Assembly (NCBI GenBank): GCA_002404055.1
Contig: DHIZ01000219.1
Location: forward strand, 1-25,495
DNA length: 25,495 bases
From: Chloroflexi bacterium UBA4733
GTDB lineage: Bacteria > Chloroflexota > UBA4733
Direction: 5' to 3'
Part shown: positions 1 through 7,001 of the stretch, piece by piece
Layout of the letters: each line of letters opens with the position of its first letter
Position numbering within the stretch: position 1 is the stretch's first letter
Made by a program: the position numbers and the translations under genes
Notes under the pieces: generated by a model
Databases searched by the model: none
The model's input: the letters and a program-made list of their open reading frames with translations, nothing else
What the model was told of the DNA's origin: nothing

Positions 1-166
1 GCATCACACGTCTGAAGCGTAGGGTGGGCGACCGCCGCAACGCGAGGCCGCAGGTTCGCCAGCGGTAACAAGAATGGCGCGCCCCAGCAGCCGAGCACGA
101 CATCAACGAAGGATAATTGAAGTGCCTCAGGAGCGTTCTGCGGAAGATTGAGCAAAGGGAACCGTC

Positions 167-400
167 ATGTCGTCGACTACTCTATCGCCGGAGCCTCCGC
201 CGCCATCGCCGCGCCAGTTTCTGCAGCAGCGGCTGAACCTCAATCACTTGCTCTTCGGCCAGGCGCTCTACGTTGCCGCCAAGCTGGGGCTGGCAGATCT
301 ACTGGGGAATGGCCCAAGGTTGGACAAGGAAATCGCCGAGCGGACGCACACCGACAAGCGATCACTGCGCCGGTTGCTGCGCGCCTTCGCCGCCGGTCGC
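167..400 (+). pseudogene. N-terminal fragment of an O-methyltransferase (dimerisation domain)
   Basis: The first ~78 codons from ATG 167 read like the winged-helix dimerisation domain at the N-terminus of SAM-dependent O-methyltransferases: a hydrophobic helix (LLFGQALYVAAKLGLADLL), then a helix-turn-helix-like stretch ending in RRLLRAFAA. After about position 400 the frame stays open to 733 but the residues become Arg/Gly/Ala-rich and lose all likeness to the family. No SAM-binding domain (GxGxG) follows in any frame, and a DinB gene with its own good ribosome-binding site begins at 507. The catalytic domain has therefore been lost, probably by deletion. A weak purine-rich site (AAAGGGA) precedes the start. 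The family call rests on pattern recognition only. Confidence 0.5.
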
Positions 401-506
401 GTTGACCGCACTCGATGCTCGTCGTATGCTGTCGCTCAATGGTTCGGAGCACATGGGCGATATATCCGGGCGGTTCCAGAACTCGCGGGGCGACAGGAGG
501 ACGGCA

Positions 507-1010
507 ATGACGCCGGCAGAACGCGCGGCAACAGTTGCTGCCTTGCGAGGGGAGCTGGAAACCCTTCCCGCCGCGGTGCAGACGTTACCCCTAGAAAGAG
601 TGGATGCGTCACCTATGGCCGACGAATGGTCGGCACGCGAGGTAATTGCGCATCTGGCGGATGCCGAACAGGTCTACGGCGTGCGGCTGCGCATGCTGCT
701 CACGCAGGAGCGTCCGTTCCTGGCGGCGAATGATCAGGATGTCTGGTCGCGGCGCTTCGGTCGGCTGGAGTCGCTGGACGAGGCGCTTGGGCGCTGGGTC
801 GTACTGCGCTGGGCGAATCTGGCAGTGTTCGAGTCGCTGCGCGACGAGGAGTGGACCCGGCCCGGCGACCACGAAGAAGGTATGAAGGTGGGTCGTGTAG
901 AGACGCCGGAGAGCGTCGCCGACGTGCTTCGCCGCCACACGCGCCAGCATGCCGAGCAGATGCGCGCTGCGGTGCGCAGCGCCGATTCGGACGGCGATAC
1001 TCGGAGATAG
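507..1010 (+). CDS. DinB family protein (DinB_2-like, putative metal-binding four-helix protein)
   Basis: This 167-residue protein has the usual length of DinB/DinB_2 proteins. The family signature EWSAREVIAHLADAE lies at residues 40-54 with His49, and the C-terminal helix carries RRHTRQH with His144 and His148. These give the three-His set that binds a divalent metal in this four-helix-bundle fold. Family members include thiol-dependent transferases, but many have no known substrate and I cannot assign one. The start at 507 is chosen because a perfect AGGAGG lies at 495-500, six bases upstream. The frame is open further upstream to 273, but that part reads as a shadow of the methyltransferase fragment. 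It is one of only three intact genes in the accessory half of the window. Confidence 0.8.
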   Translation: MTPAERAATVAALRGELETLPAAVQTLPLERVDASPMADEWSAREVIAHLADAEQVYGVRLRMLLTQERPFLAANDQDVWSRRFGRLESLDEALGRWVVLRWANLAVFESLRDEEWTRPGDHEEGMKVGRVETPESVADVLRRHTRQHAEQMRAAVRSADSDGDTRR

Positions 1011-1148
1011 AAGACAGTACCTTCAGAGCGTGTGCCGATAACGTGATCGTGGGCCGCAGCATTGACACTCCAGCGCCTGGAAGGGGGCCGATGTCTGTTT
1101 TCTACCCGTCCCTGGAGGCGCCAGCCGCCGAGCGCGTGGAGCGCGCCA

Positions 1149-1356
1149 TCACATTCCTCGTACGGTGGTGAAGCGACCCAGGTATGGCACCCCGGCATCC
1201 GGCCGCGGGCAGGAATTGTCCAGCCAGTGCTCGACCTGGCGCAGTGCCCCCGGTGGCCAGTAGGAGGTGGTCACGGATGCGCTCGGCAATGCCGGGAGCA
1301 CAGCCCCGGATGGCATCGTAGCCGGCAGCGGCCTGATCATGGGTAATCCCCGGCAC
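1149..1356 (-). pseudogene. Unrecognised small protein, apparently frameshifted
   Basis: On the minus strand a GTG at 1354-1356 follows AGGAG with good spacing and opens a frame beginning VPGITHDQAAAGYDAI. That frame loses protein-like character near a run of five C at 1247-1251 (five G on the coding strand). Removing one G joins it to the other minus frame, which continues ALRQVEHWLDNS and stops at TGA 1149-1151. The joined product would be about 68 residues, mostly helical with an amphipathic middle. I do not recognise the family. The case for a real gene is the ribosome-binding site and the smooth join. The case against is the short length and lack of known motifs. Confidence 0.3.
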
Positions 1357-1448
1357 GCCAAAAGTGCTCCTATCTGCTGTTCCTAGCCCGTCGCTGAGCC
1401 GGGCGCCTGGTTGTCGTCGACCGGACCTGCCGTGAGGTGCTACGAGAA

Positions 1449-1929
1449 TTAGCGTCCTCGTCGTCGCAGATGGCGGAAGAGGTTGCCCACCGGGACGGTG
1501 AGACCGGGGAAGAGCGGGGAGTCCAGCGCGGCGCCCGACCGCAGGACTACCGGCGCCGCATAGCGTCTACCCAGGTGCGTGTACTGGGAGATCGTATGCG
1601 CCTCCGGGTCCGCGATCCAGTAGTGGGGGATGGCGAGCGTCTCGTAGTCTCGCCACTTTTCGCCGCCCGGCAGATCCTCGTGTTGGGTGGTGGGGGGAGA
1701 GGACCTCGACCACCAGGTCAGGGGCGCCGACGCACGCACGCTGCCGCAGGAAGTGTAAGTGCTCGTGGCGAACGAAGAAGAGGTCGGGCTCTCGCCATCG
1801 GCCCGCCGCATCCACGATCACGGCGACTGTGGAACTGAAGTACTCGCCATGGCCGGCGTCCTCCGCCGCCATGAGCAGACGCTCGACGGCCTTGCGCACC
1901 CGGTCGTGGTCGATCGACGTCCCGCCCAC
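1449..1929 (-). pseudogene. Uma2 family endonuclease-like protein, frameshifted and 5'-truncated
   Basis: Two minus-strand frames together give a Uma2 (DUF820, PD-(D/E)xK nuclease-like) protein. The first contains SIDHDRVRKAVERLL and EPDLFFV, then APDLVVEVLSP. The second continues HEDLPGGEKWRDYE and IPHYWIADPEA to the end. The switch falls in a run of six C on the coding strand (plus 1692-1697). Reading five C instead restores VLSPTTQHEDLPGGEKW, so this is a +1 slip. The ~35 N-terminal residues with the ELVDG motif seen in the neighbouring copy are absent. It lies just downstream of, and in the same direction as, the intact Uma2 gene at 1938-2525 and aligns with it throughout, so the two are tandem paralogues. 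A sequencing error cannot explain the missing N-terminus. Confidence 0.75.
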
Positions 1930-1937
1930 AACCCGCG

Positions 1938-2525
1938 CTAACGCCAGGCCGGCTGTCGGACCTTGGAGAAGAGGACATCGACCGGAACGGCGATTCCCGG
2001 GAACAGCGAGCTCGTCAGCCGGTCCTGCCCGTGAAGCACGGTCGGTACCTCGTAGCGACCACCTGCCAGCGTGTACTGGGAGACCGTGCGCGTCGCGACG
2101 TCAGCGACCCAGTAGGCCGGCACACCGAAGCGCTCGTAGTCGGCGAATTTCCGCCCTCCCGGCAGTTCATCCAGAGGTGCGTCGTCATCCCGCACCTCGA
2201 TCAGAAGATCGGGTGAGCCTTCCAGGGCCGCAGCGGCGACACTGCTGAGGTGCTCAGTCCGGACGAACAGCAGGTCCGGCAGTCGGGCATTGCGGCGGGC
2301 ATCCTGAGGATCGAGGATCACGCCGAGCGTCGGGCCGAAGCACTCGCCGTACCCGGCATCCTCAGCGTGTAGGAGTAGCCGCTGAAGCATCTTCCGTACC
2401 TCAGCATGGTCGATCGTTGCCGGGGACAGCGCGACCAGCGCCCCGTCCACCAGCTCGTAGCGCTGACCGTCATCGGGCAGCGTCACCCACTCGTCTGCAG
2501 TATAGCGCCGCTCCGTGAGGATCAT
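1938..2525 (-). CDS. Uma2 family endonuclease-like protein
   Basis: A 195-residue protein of the Uma2 (DUF820) family, whose fold belongs to the PD-(D/E)xK nucleases. The N-terminus has YTADEW and YELVDG (residues 9-28). The core has LPDLLFVR (82-89), SPDLLIEV (104-111) with candidate acidic residues Asp106 and Glu110, GGRKFADYERFGV with Lys126, then AYWVAD and SQYTLAGGRYEV. The acidic and lysine positions usual for the family are kept, although the segment VRDDDAPLDE replaces the common VLSPST. The start at 2525 follows GGGAGGGG on the coding strand; the open frame extends to 2594 without family likeness. Cellular function of Uma2 proteins is largely unknown. It precedes a frameshifted paralogue by eight bases. 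Confidence 0.85.
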   Translation of the reverse strand: MILTERRYTADEWVTLPDDGQRYELVDGALVALSPATIDHAEVRKMLQRLLLHAEDAGYGECFGPTLGVILDPQDARRNARLPDLLFVRTEHLSSVAAAALEGSPDLLIEVRDDDAPLDELPGGRKFADYERFGVPAYWVADVATRTVSQYTLAGGRYEVPTVLHGQDRLTSSLFPGIAVPVDVLFSKVRQPAWR

Positions 2526-2687
2526 GTCCCCTCCCGTCTCGCTGTTGCCCTTTACAAGGAGCGTACCAGGAAATCGCTTCTTTCTTCCGCACAAGTTCCT
2601 CCTGGGAACCGCGACTAAGAGACGAGCTGAATTGTAGTCGTAACTCCCTGCGCAGCTAGACTGGTTGGCGAATTGGGAAAGGTCGGA

Positions 2688-3040
2688 ATGGACGACGTCG
2701 TCTACCGCGAGATGCGGCGCGAAGACGTCGTGACGGCGCTTGCCCCGCGCAACGTGGTCTTCATCGACAACGGGACATCACGACCTCACGGTGACGCGCG
2801 TCTATCATCTTGATCATCCGGCAGCCGGGACGCTATTGCCAGGATCCCTCCTCACTGGTGCAGACGCCATCTGTTGACAGGCTGACCGTCTGCTGCCCGT
2901 GTTCACGTCGACGTATCGCCAGTTCGGCGGCTTCCCACCAAGGAACCCAGGCTACTGGCAGCGGGCCCTGGCGTCGTCGATCTTCGCGGAGATGGCGGCA
3001 TCGGATGTGGATTCATTTCAGACGGACCTTGCCAGATCAG
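2688..3040 (+). pseudogene. Probable remnant of a GNAT-family acetyltransferase
   Basis: ATG 2688 with GGGAAAGG upstream opens a 41-codon frame, MDDVVYREMRREDV..., that resembles the first strand and helix of GNAT acetyltransferases and stops at 2811. Further on, from about 2878 in another frame, RLLPVFTSTYRQFGG followed by PRNPGYWQRAL resembles the middle of Eis-like GNAT proteins, where an Arg-x-Pro-x-Tyr-Trp segment recurs. No acetyl-CoA loop can be seen. The parts lie in different frames with stops between them, so if the reading is right the gene has lost pieces and frame. It converges on the phosphotransferase fragment at 3047. The family assignment is weak and rests on short matches from memory. 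Confidence 0.3.
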
Positions 3041-3046
3041 GCGCGG

Positions 3047-3556
3047 CTACAACGGCAACCGGACATCCGCCAGCCCCGCCAGCACGCGATGGGCCAGTGC
3101 TTGGGCCAGGGACCGTTGGCGTCTGGTCCCCCGGCTGAGGTCGTCGGCGGCCAGCACCACCTGGCTGATCGCTGTGCAGCACGCGAGAGCATACGAACGA
3201 TGGACTGCTGCGCCGCCCAGCCCTGCAAGCATCGCATACGACCCCAGCAACGCCGGTTCTTCTCGGCGGCGCAGCGCGGCGTCGACCGAGGTGATGAGGA
3301 AGTAGGCTACGTCGTAGAGCCCGTTGCCCGCACTGATTCCCTCCCAATCGAGCACGGCGAAACCCTCCTCATCATTCGTCGGCCCAAACAGCAGGTTCTC
3401 CGCGCGATAGTCCCCGTGGACGAGCGTCGGGTCGGACGCATCGCGCAGTCGCTCCTCCAGCACCGGAAGCTGCCATCCGATTTTCCAGCCGATCTGGACT
3501 GCATTCGAGGGCAGATTCGGGGCGAAAGTAGCAAGGAAGCGGGGCCAGGCCGCCAC
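3047..3556 (-). pseudogene. Aminoglycoside phosphotransferase-type kinase, C-terminal part
   Basis: This frame holds the catalytic half of a choline/aminoglycoside phosphotransferase (APH) family protein. LVHGDYRAENLLFG at residues 45-58 is the catalytic HGDxxxxN motif (Asp49, Asn54), and FAVLDWEG (66-73) supplies the metal-binding Asp70. A helical tail, including GLYDVAYFLITS, ends at TAG 3047. The N-terminal ATP-binding lobe is missing. A TAG lies in frame 36 bases upstream of the GTG at 3554-3556, and the sequence beyond it belongs to a P-loop kinase in another frame. It is therefore a truncated gene or the second half of a broken fusion. APH-like proteins of this kind often act on small molecules other than antibiotics, so no substrate is proposed. 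Confidence 0.65.
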
Positions 3557-3560
3557 GCTC

Positions 3561-3936
3561 CTATCGCTAGCAGCCTAGCGGTGTCAACAGAGGTGAAACA
3601 CACCCGTACCATTTGAGCCATGGTGAGGAACGGGTGAAGATCGTTCTCTGCGGCTCCGCGATGGAAGTTTGATTCGGCGACCAGTCCCTCGCCGGTGCGG
3701 AGCATGTCTGCCATCAGCCGGTAGAAGACCCGGAAGGTGACCGTCAGAACCGCCGAACGCTGCTCGCGGGGATCAAAGACTGCAGTCAACTCCTCGCTGA
3801 TGTTGTCGCGCGCCATGAGGGGCAGAGCAAGCCGTTGTGCAAGGCGGGGCGCCAGCGTCGACTTGCCACAGGCAGGCGCGCCGGAGACCAGCACGAGCAG
3901 CGGCCGCGGCGGACACGCTAGAACGCTTTGCAACAT
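3561..3936 (-). pseudogene. P-loop (AAA/zeta-toxin-like) kinase, N-terminal part
   Basis: From ATG 3936 the protein begins PLLVLVSGAPACGKSTLAPR, with a Walker A motif GAPACGKST near residues 19-27. It continues through MARDNISEEL and GLVAESNFHRG, typical of small ATP-dependent kinases of the zeta-toxin/AAA_33 type. Good likeness ends near residue 125 (position ~3561). The frame stays open to 3307, but there the residues are the shadow of the APH domain in the neighbouring frame. The C-terminal half of the kinase, normally with Arg-rich lid residues, is therefore gone or replaced. Kinase followed by APH in the same direction could be one decayed bifunctional gene or two genes joined by a deletion. 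Confidence 0.6.
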
Positions 3937-4017
3937 GGCCCGGCCTTCCTGGCAGGACAGTCGGTGACGTCGGCTGCGGGGCGTGGCATCACGCTTCGGC
4001 AGCGTAGCACATCGAAA

Positions 4018-4142
4018 TCAGGAGTCCGCCGGCAGCAGGCGTAATGGGCGTGCCCATGGTCCCCGCAAGATGCGGAAGTGCCGCTCATCGACGGTCAGCA
4101 CGTCCTAACTGCGAGCAGGCCGCCCGTGTCGACGACGATCAC
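4018..4142 (-). pseudogene. PIN-domain toxin (VapC type), internally deleted
   Basis: Directly after the antitoxin, GTG 4140-4142 overlaps its TGA (GTGA) and reads VIVVDTGGLLAV, the first strand of a PIN ribonuclease with its first acidic residue (Asp5). A stop follows after 15 codons. One frame over, the sequence resumes with VLTVDERHFRIL and RPLRLLPADS, then TGA at 4018-4020. That is the last strand and tail of a PIN protein. The central ~80 residues, with the other catalytic acids, are missing. The ribonuclease cannot be active. Both ends are readable, so the cause is an internal deletion together with a frame change, not general divergence. Confidence 0.75.
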
Positions 4143-4357
4143 TTTTCGCCAAACCCCTCCAGGAGCTTGTCTGCGCGTTCCGCCAGCCCCCCATGGCCTG
4201 GCGAGAACAAAGGAACACGAGGGCGTGGCTGGACGCTTGCTACCGCGTCACGCAGTCCCTGACGAATGAGGTCCGCCTTGCTCTTTCCTGACAACCGTGC
4301 TGCGCGTTCCAGCTCTGCTTGGAGGTCGGCGGTCAGATAGACTGTCGTTCGCTTCAT
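4139..4357 (-). CDS. Ribbon-helix-helix (CopG/VapB-like) antitoxin
   Basis: A 72-residue protein starting MKRTTVYLTADLQAELERA and continuing SGKSKADLIRQGLRDAV. This is the ribbon-helix-helix pattern: a short DNA-contacting strand (RTTVYL) and two helices. The C-terminal tail (residues ~45-72, ending LLEGFGEK) is the usual toxin-binding arm. It would repress its own promoter and neutralise a PIN toxin. Its stop overlaps the GTG of the toxin remnant by four bases, the coupling expected in vapBC pairs. The start at 4357 is chosen from family likeness; no clear ribosome-binding site precedes it and the frame is open to 4441. With the toxin destroyed, it is an orphan antitoxin. Confidence 0.8.
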   Translation of the reverse strand: MKRTTVYLTADLQAELERAARLSGKSKADLIRQGLRDAVASVQPRPRVPLFSPGHGGLAERADKLLEGFGEK

Positions 4358-4536
4358 GACATGCACGGTACCATTTAGTTCGGCTTTCAGGACACGCTGC
4401 ACGGGAGGAAGAGATACGCGAGGCGGCCGACGAGACGACACGGACCGACACCGCCAAACCCTGGTATCACGGATCGACCGAGGAACTCGCGGAACTTCGC
4501 GTCGGAAGCACGATCACGCAGGAGCGGGCCCTTGCC

Positions 4537-4833
4537 ATGGCATTCTCGCACAAGCCGTTACTCGTCGTGCAGGACAACGCGCGCATCCGGCACAACGGGC
4601 AGCGTCTGGGCTTTCTCTATGCCATTGCTGAACCGGTGTCGCCCGACGACATCACGCCGGTGCCTGGTTCAACGATGGGACCCGGGCAGGAGTGGCTGAC
4701 GCGCCGGCCGCTGCGCCTCGTCTTCCTTGAACGGATCACCCCATCCCCAGCGGACTTGCTTTCCGACGCGGAGGTGGCAACCTATCGGCAACGCCTGGCG
4801 GAGCAGCACGCCGCACGGGCGCCAGAGCGGTAG
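4537..4833 (+). CDS. Hypothetical protein, probably 5'-truncated (weak ADP-ribosyltransferase-like look)
   Basis: ATG 4537 opens a 98-residue frame containing FSHKPLLVVQDN, LGFLYAIAEPV and GQEWLTRRPLRLVFLERI. The same frame is open back to 4360 (after TGA 4357-4359), and codons just upstream of the ATG read WYHGSTEELAELRVGSTITQ, which looks like true coding sequence. No ATG, GTG or TTG exists in that upstream part. Either the gene begins at 4537 and the upstream likeness is accidental, or its start has been lost. The YHGS opening and the EWLT segment recall small ADP-ribosyltransferase-fold proteins, but I cannot place it in a named family. It ends two codons before the ribosome-binding site of the following carboxypeptidase pseudogene. 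Confidence 0.45.
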   Translation: MAFSHKPLLVVQDNARIRHNGQRLGFLYAIAEPVSPDDITPVPGSTMGPGQEWLTRRPLRLVFLERITPSPADLLSDAEVATYRQRLAEQHAARAPER

Positions 4834-4849
4834 GAGGTACGTTGAAGCG

Positions 4850-5880
4850 ATGGGAAAGGACATGCGTGTCACGAAGCCGCCGCGCCTCGTGCCCGGCGAC
4901 ACGATCGGCATCGCCGCATCGGCGAGTGCCTTTGCTCCCACCGTGCCGCCGGTGCTGCTGTCGGCCTTCCAGCGCGGGCTTGACTGGTTGCGCCGTGTCG
5001 GCTACGAGGTGCGCATTGCGCCGCACGTCCTTAACGCCGGAACCGGCTCGTATCTTCCGGCTCCGCAGCGCACGGAGGATCTCAATGGCTTATATCGAAG
5101 ATCCGGAGGTCAAGGCCATCGTGAGCGTCTTTGACGGCTATGGCGCGGCGGCCGTCTTGCCACTCCTCAATTGGGCTGCTCTGGCTCGCCAGCCCAAGAT
5201 CATCATGATGGGCTACAGCGCCGTCACCGCTTTGCTGGTCGGCATCACCGCCAGAACCGGCCTCGTGACCTTCCACGGTCCCATGCTTCTGGACGGCTTC
5301 AGCGAATTCCCCGAGCTGCTGCCCTACACCCGTTCCTGCATGGAGCGCGTGCTCTGCCAGGCCGAACCGGCCGGTCGTCTCCTCCCTCCGGACGGCTGGA
5401 CCGACGCCGCGCCGAGCGACGAGCAGCCGCGCCCGCTGTAGCCGAATCGCGGCTGGACGTGGTTGAAGCCTGGAACAGCCAGTGGACCACTGATCGGCGG
5501 CAACCTTGGGGGCGCTGCTCTCGCTGGCGGGGACGGACTACTGGCCATCCTTCGACGGGGCTATCCTGTTCCTGGAAGAAGTCAAACTCCGCTCGGCAGA
5601 GCTGCAAGCCATCGACGAAGCGCTCACGCATCTCCAGTTGCTCGGCGTCCTGGCGCGTCTCGCCGGACTGGTCGTCGGCAAAATATACGGCCTCTCAGCC
5701 GGAGAGCACCGGCAGCTCGATGCCTTGCTGCTAAGCTACACTCGGCCGTATGGCTTCCCGGTGCTGACTCAGGTGGACTTCGGCCACACCGATCCCCGGA
5801 TCACGCTGCCGCTGGGCATCCGCGCCTCGCTTGATTCCAGGCACGACGCGTTCCTGCTTGAGGAAGCCGCCGTGACCTGA
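4850..5880 (+). pseudogene. LD-carboxypeptidase (peptidase S66 family), two frameshifts and one nonsense codon
   Basis: Reading across frames gives a nearly complete S66 peptidase, the cytoplasmic serine enzyme that trims the terminal D-Ala from tetrapeptide muropeptides in wall recycling. Segment one (from ATG 4850, TAGGAGG upstream) has RLVPGDTIGIAASAS. A +1 G near 5087 shifts to segment two, with DPEVKAIVSVFDGYGA, the nucleophile region MGYSAVTALL (usually GYSD) and GLVTFHGPML. An in-frame TAG interrupts at 5439-5441, after which NRGWTWLKPGTASGPLIGGN continues. A +1 G in the run 5508-5512 shifts to segment three, with DGAILFLEEV (catalytic Glu region) and VDFGHTDPRITLPLG (catalytic His). 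All three catalytic landmarks remain, so inactivation is recent relative to divergence. Confidence 0.85.
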
Positions 5881-5888
5881 GCCGGCCA

Positions 5889-6038
5889 AAGGTAGGGCGC
5901 GAGGAACTGTCCCAGTTGCGCCGCCTGCCACACGCCACGCTCGGTCAAGACGTCGTCGCGGCTGCCCAGATACCGCATGTCCATATTGGCCACTGCTTCG
6001 CCGTGTCGCACCAGGATGAGACGAACAACACCGTTCAC
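5889..6038 (-). pseudogene. Histidine phosphatase (phosphoglycerate mutase-like), N-terminal fragment
   Basis: From GTG 6036-6038 the protein begins VVRLILVRHGEAVANMD, with the RHG motif that carries the phosphorylated histidine (His12), followed by DDVLTERGVWQAAQLGQFLAPYL. Histidine-phosphatase family likeness stops after about residue 50, where the sequence runs into the antisense of the carboxypeptidase pseudogene. A full member has ~190-210 residues and needs a second catalytic histidine that is absent here. The start overlaps the stop of the methyltransferase by four bases (GTGA), so the two once formed a coupled pair. The 3' part was probably lost in the deletion that placed it tail-to-tail with the carboxypeptidase gene. 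Confidence 0.7.
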
Positions 6039-6814
6039 GCCGTGCTGCTCCTTGTCTCAAGGTTGGCATGCACGACCAGACGGTAGCCCAGGTCCAGGGT
6101 CTCCAGGTGGCGCAAGTGACCGTTCGCCTGGTCCCAGGCGCCGGAGCGCCGGTCAGTCGCCAGGCGCTGCAGCCCCGGCCGCAGGACCGCCTCGCCGAGG
6201 CGTGCGAACGTGGAGATGCCGGCCCGAACGTGCGGCTCCAGGTACACCTCCGGTCGCCGCTAGTAAGCGCCGAGGAAGCCGTCCGTACAGTCGTGGGGGA
6301 TGGGAACGGTCTCCACCCGGGCGCCGCCGAGCGCCGCGACGATCTGCGGCGCCGGACGGAAGCTGGGGACGTCCAACGCCAATATCTCCGGCAGATAGTC
6401 GCGCACCAGCAAGAAGCCTCGGGCGAACGCCGGGTCCCAGGTCAGCAGCATCACCCGTCGGAGGGCAACCCGGCGCAGTTCACGCAGCCCCTGCTCGGGG
6501 TCGTGCCAGTGGTGGAGTGTCAGAATCGCCAGCGCAGCGTCGAACGTTGCATCGGCGAAAGGGAGGCGCTCAGCGACCGCCTGGACGGCCGGCGAGCTCC
6601 CCGGCGGTCCCTGGGCCAGCATCGTTCGGGCCGGCTCCACGGCAACCACTCGACGGTCCAGCGGGTCATATGACCCCGTGCCGGCACCGACGTTGGCGAC
6701 GGATGCCACGTCACCGAGGGCAGCGTCGATGGCGGCGGCCAGGCGCGCATCCGGGCGGCGGACGGACCTGTAGCCGTGGCCGATCTGGTCGTAGCGCGTC
6801 GATGGCCCGGACAT
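6035..6814 (-). pseudogene. SAM-dependent methyltransferase (class I), one internal TAG
   Basis: A class I methyltransferase of about 259 codons. ATG 6814 follows GAGAGGGAC and starts MSGPSTRYDQIGHGY. VANVGAGTGSYDPL is the SAM-binding motif I (near residues 39-52), RRVVAVEPARTML supplies the acidic residue that holds the ribose, and LPFADATFDAALAILTLHHW covers motifs II-III. At 6260-6262 the frame meets TAG between GFLGAY and RRPEVYLEPH. Without it the protein continues in the same frame to TGA 6035. Relatives usually have Trp at this place, so a single TGG to TAG change explains it. The first 184 residues contain the whole Rossmann core, so a shortened product could fold, but the substrate-side C-terminus would be missing. 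Confidence 0.8.
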
Positions 6815-7001
6815 TCGGGCGTCCCTCTCGCGATGGAAGGTATCCTCCGCGGTCTTCAGCGCCGCACGCACAAAGGCGAGTGCTCTAGCAAGTGCCGCGG
6901 CAAGCATAACAGCACTTCCCGCCTCTTCTGATTGCCGTGCGTCACGCGGCGCCGAGCGCGTCATCGAGACGAAGAGCAGACAGGAACACTTCCTGGCGCC
7001 A

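Noticed and set aside
101..125. A sigma-70 promoter at GATAAT (113-118) before the methyltransferase fragment.
   Set aside because: No acceptable -35 box at 16-18 bases upstream.
3307..3936. A single 209-residue P-loop protein from the full open frame.
   Set aside because: Family likeness ends near residue 125. The rest is the shifted reading of the APH domain, visible as Arg/Ser-rich sequence opposite HGDYRAEN.
5439..6262. TAG as a sense codon (stop-codon reassignment), suggested by two readable TAG positions.
   Set aside because: TAG is the stop of 18 genes in the ribosomal cluster (for example rpsJ, rplC, rplB, rpoA, rpsI and tuf), so it is a working stop here. Point nonsense mutations explain both cases.
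5977..6888. A 303-codon plus-strand frame.
   Set aside because: Pro/Arg/Ser-rich antisense of the methyltransferase pseudogene, with no family likeness.
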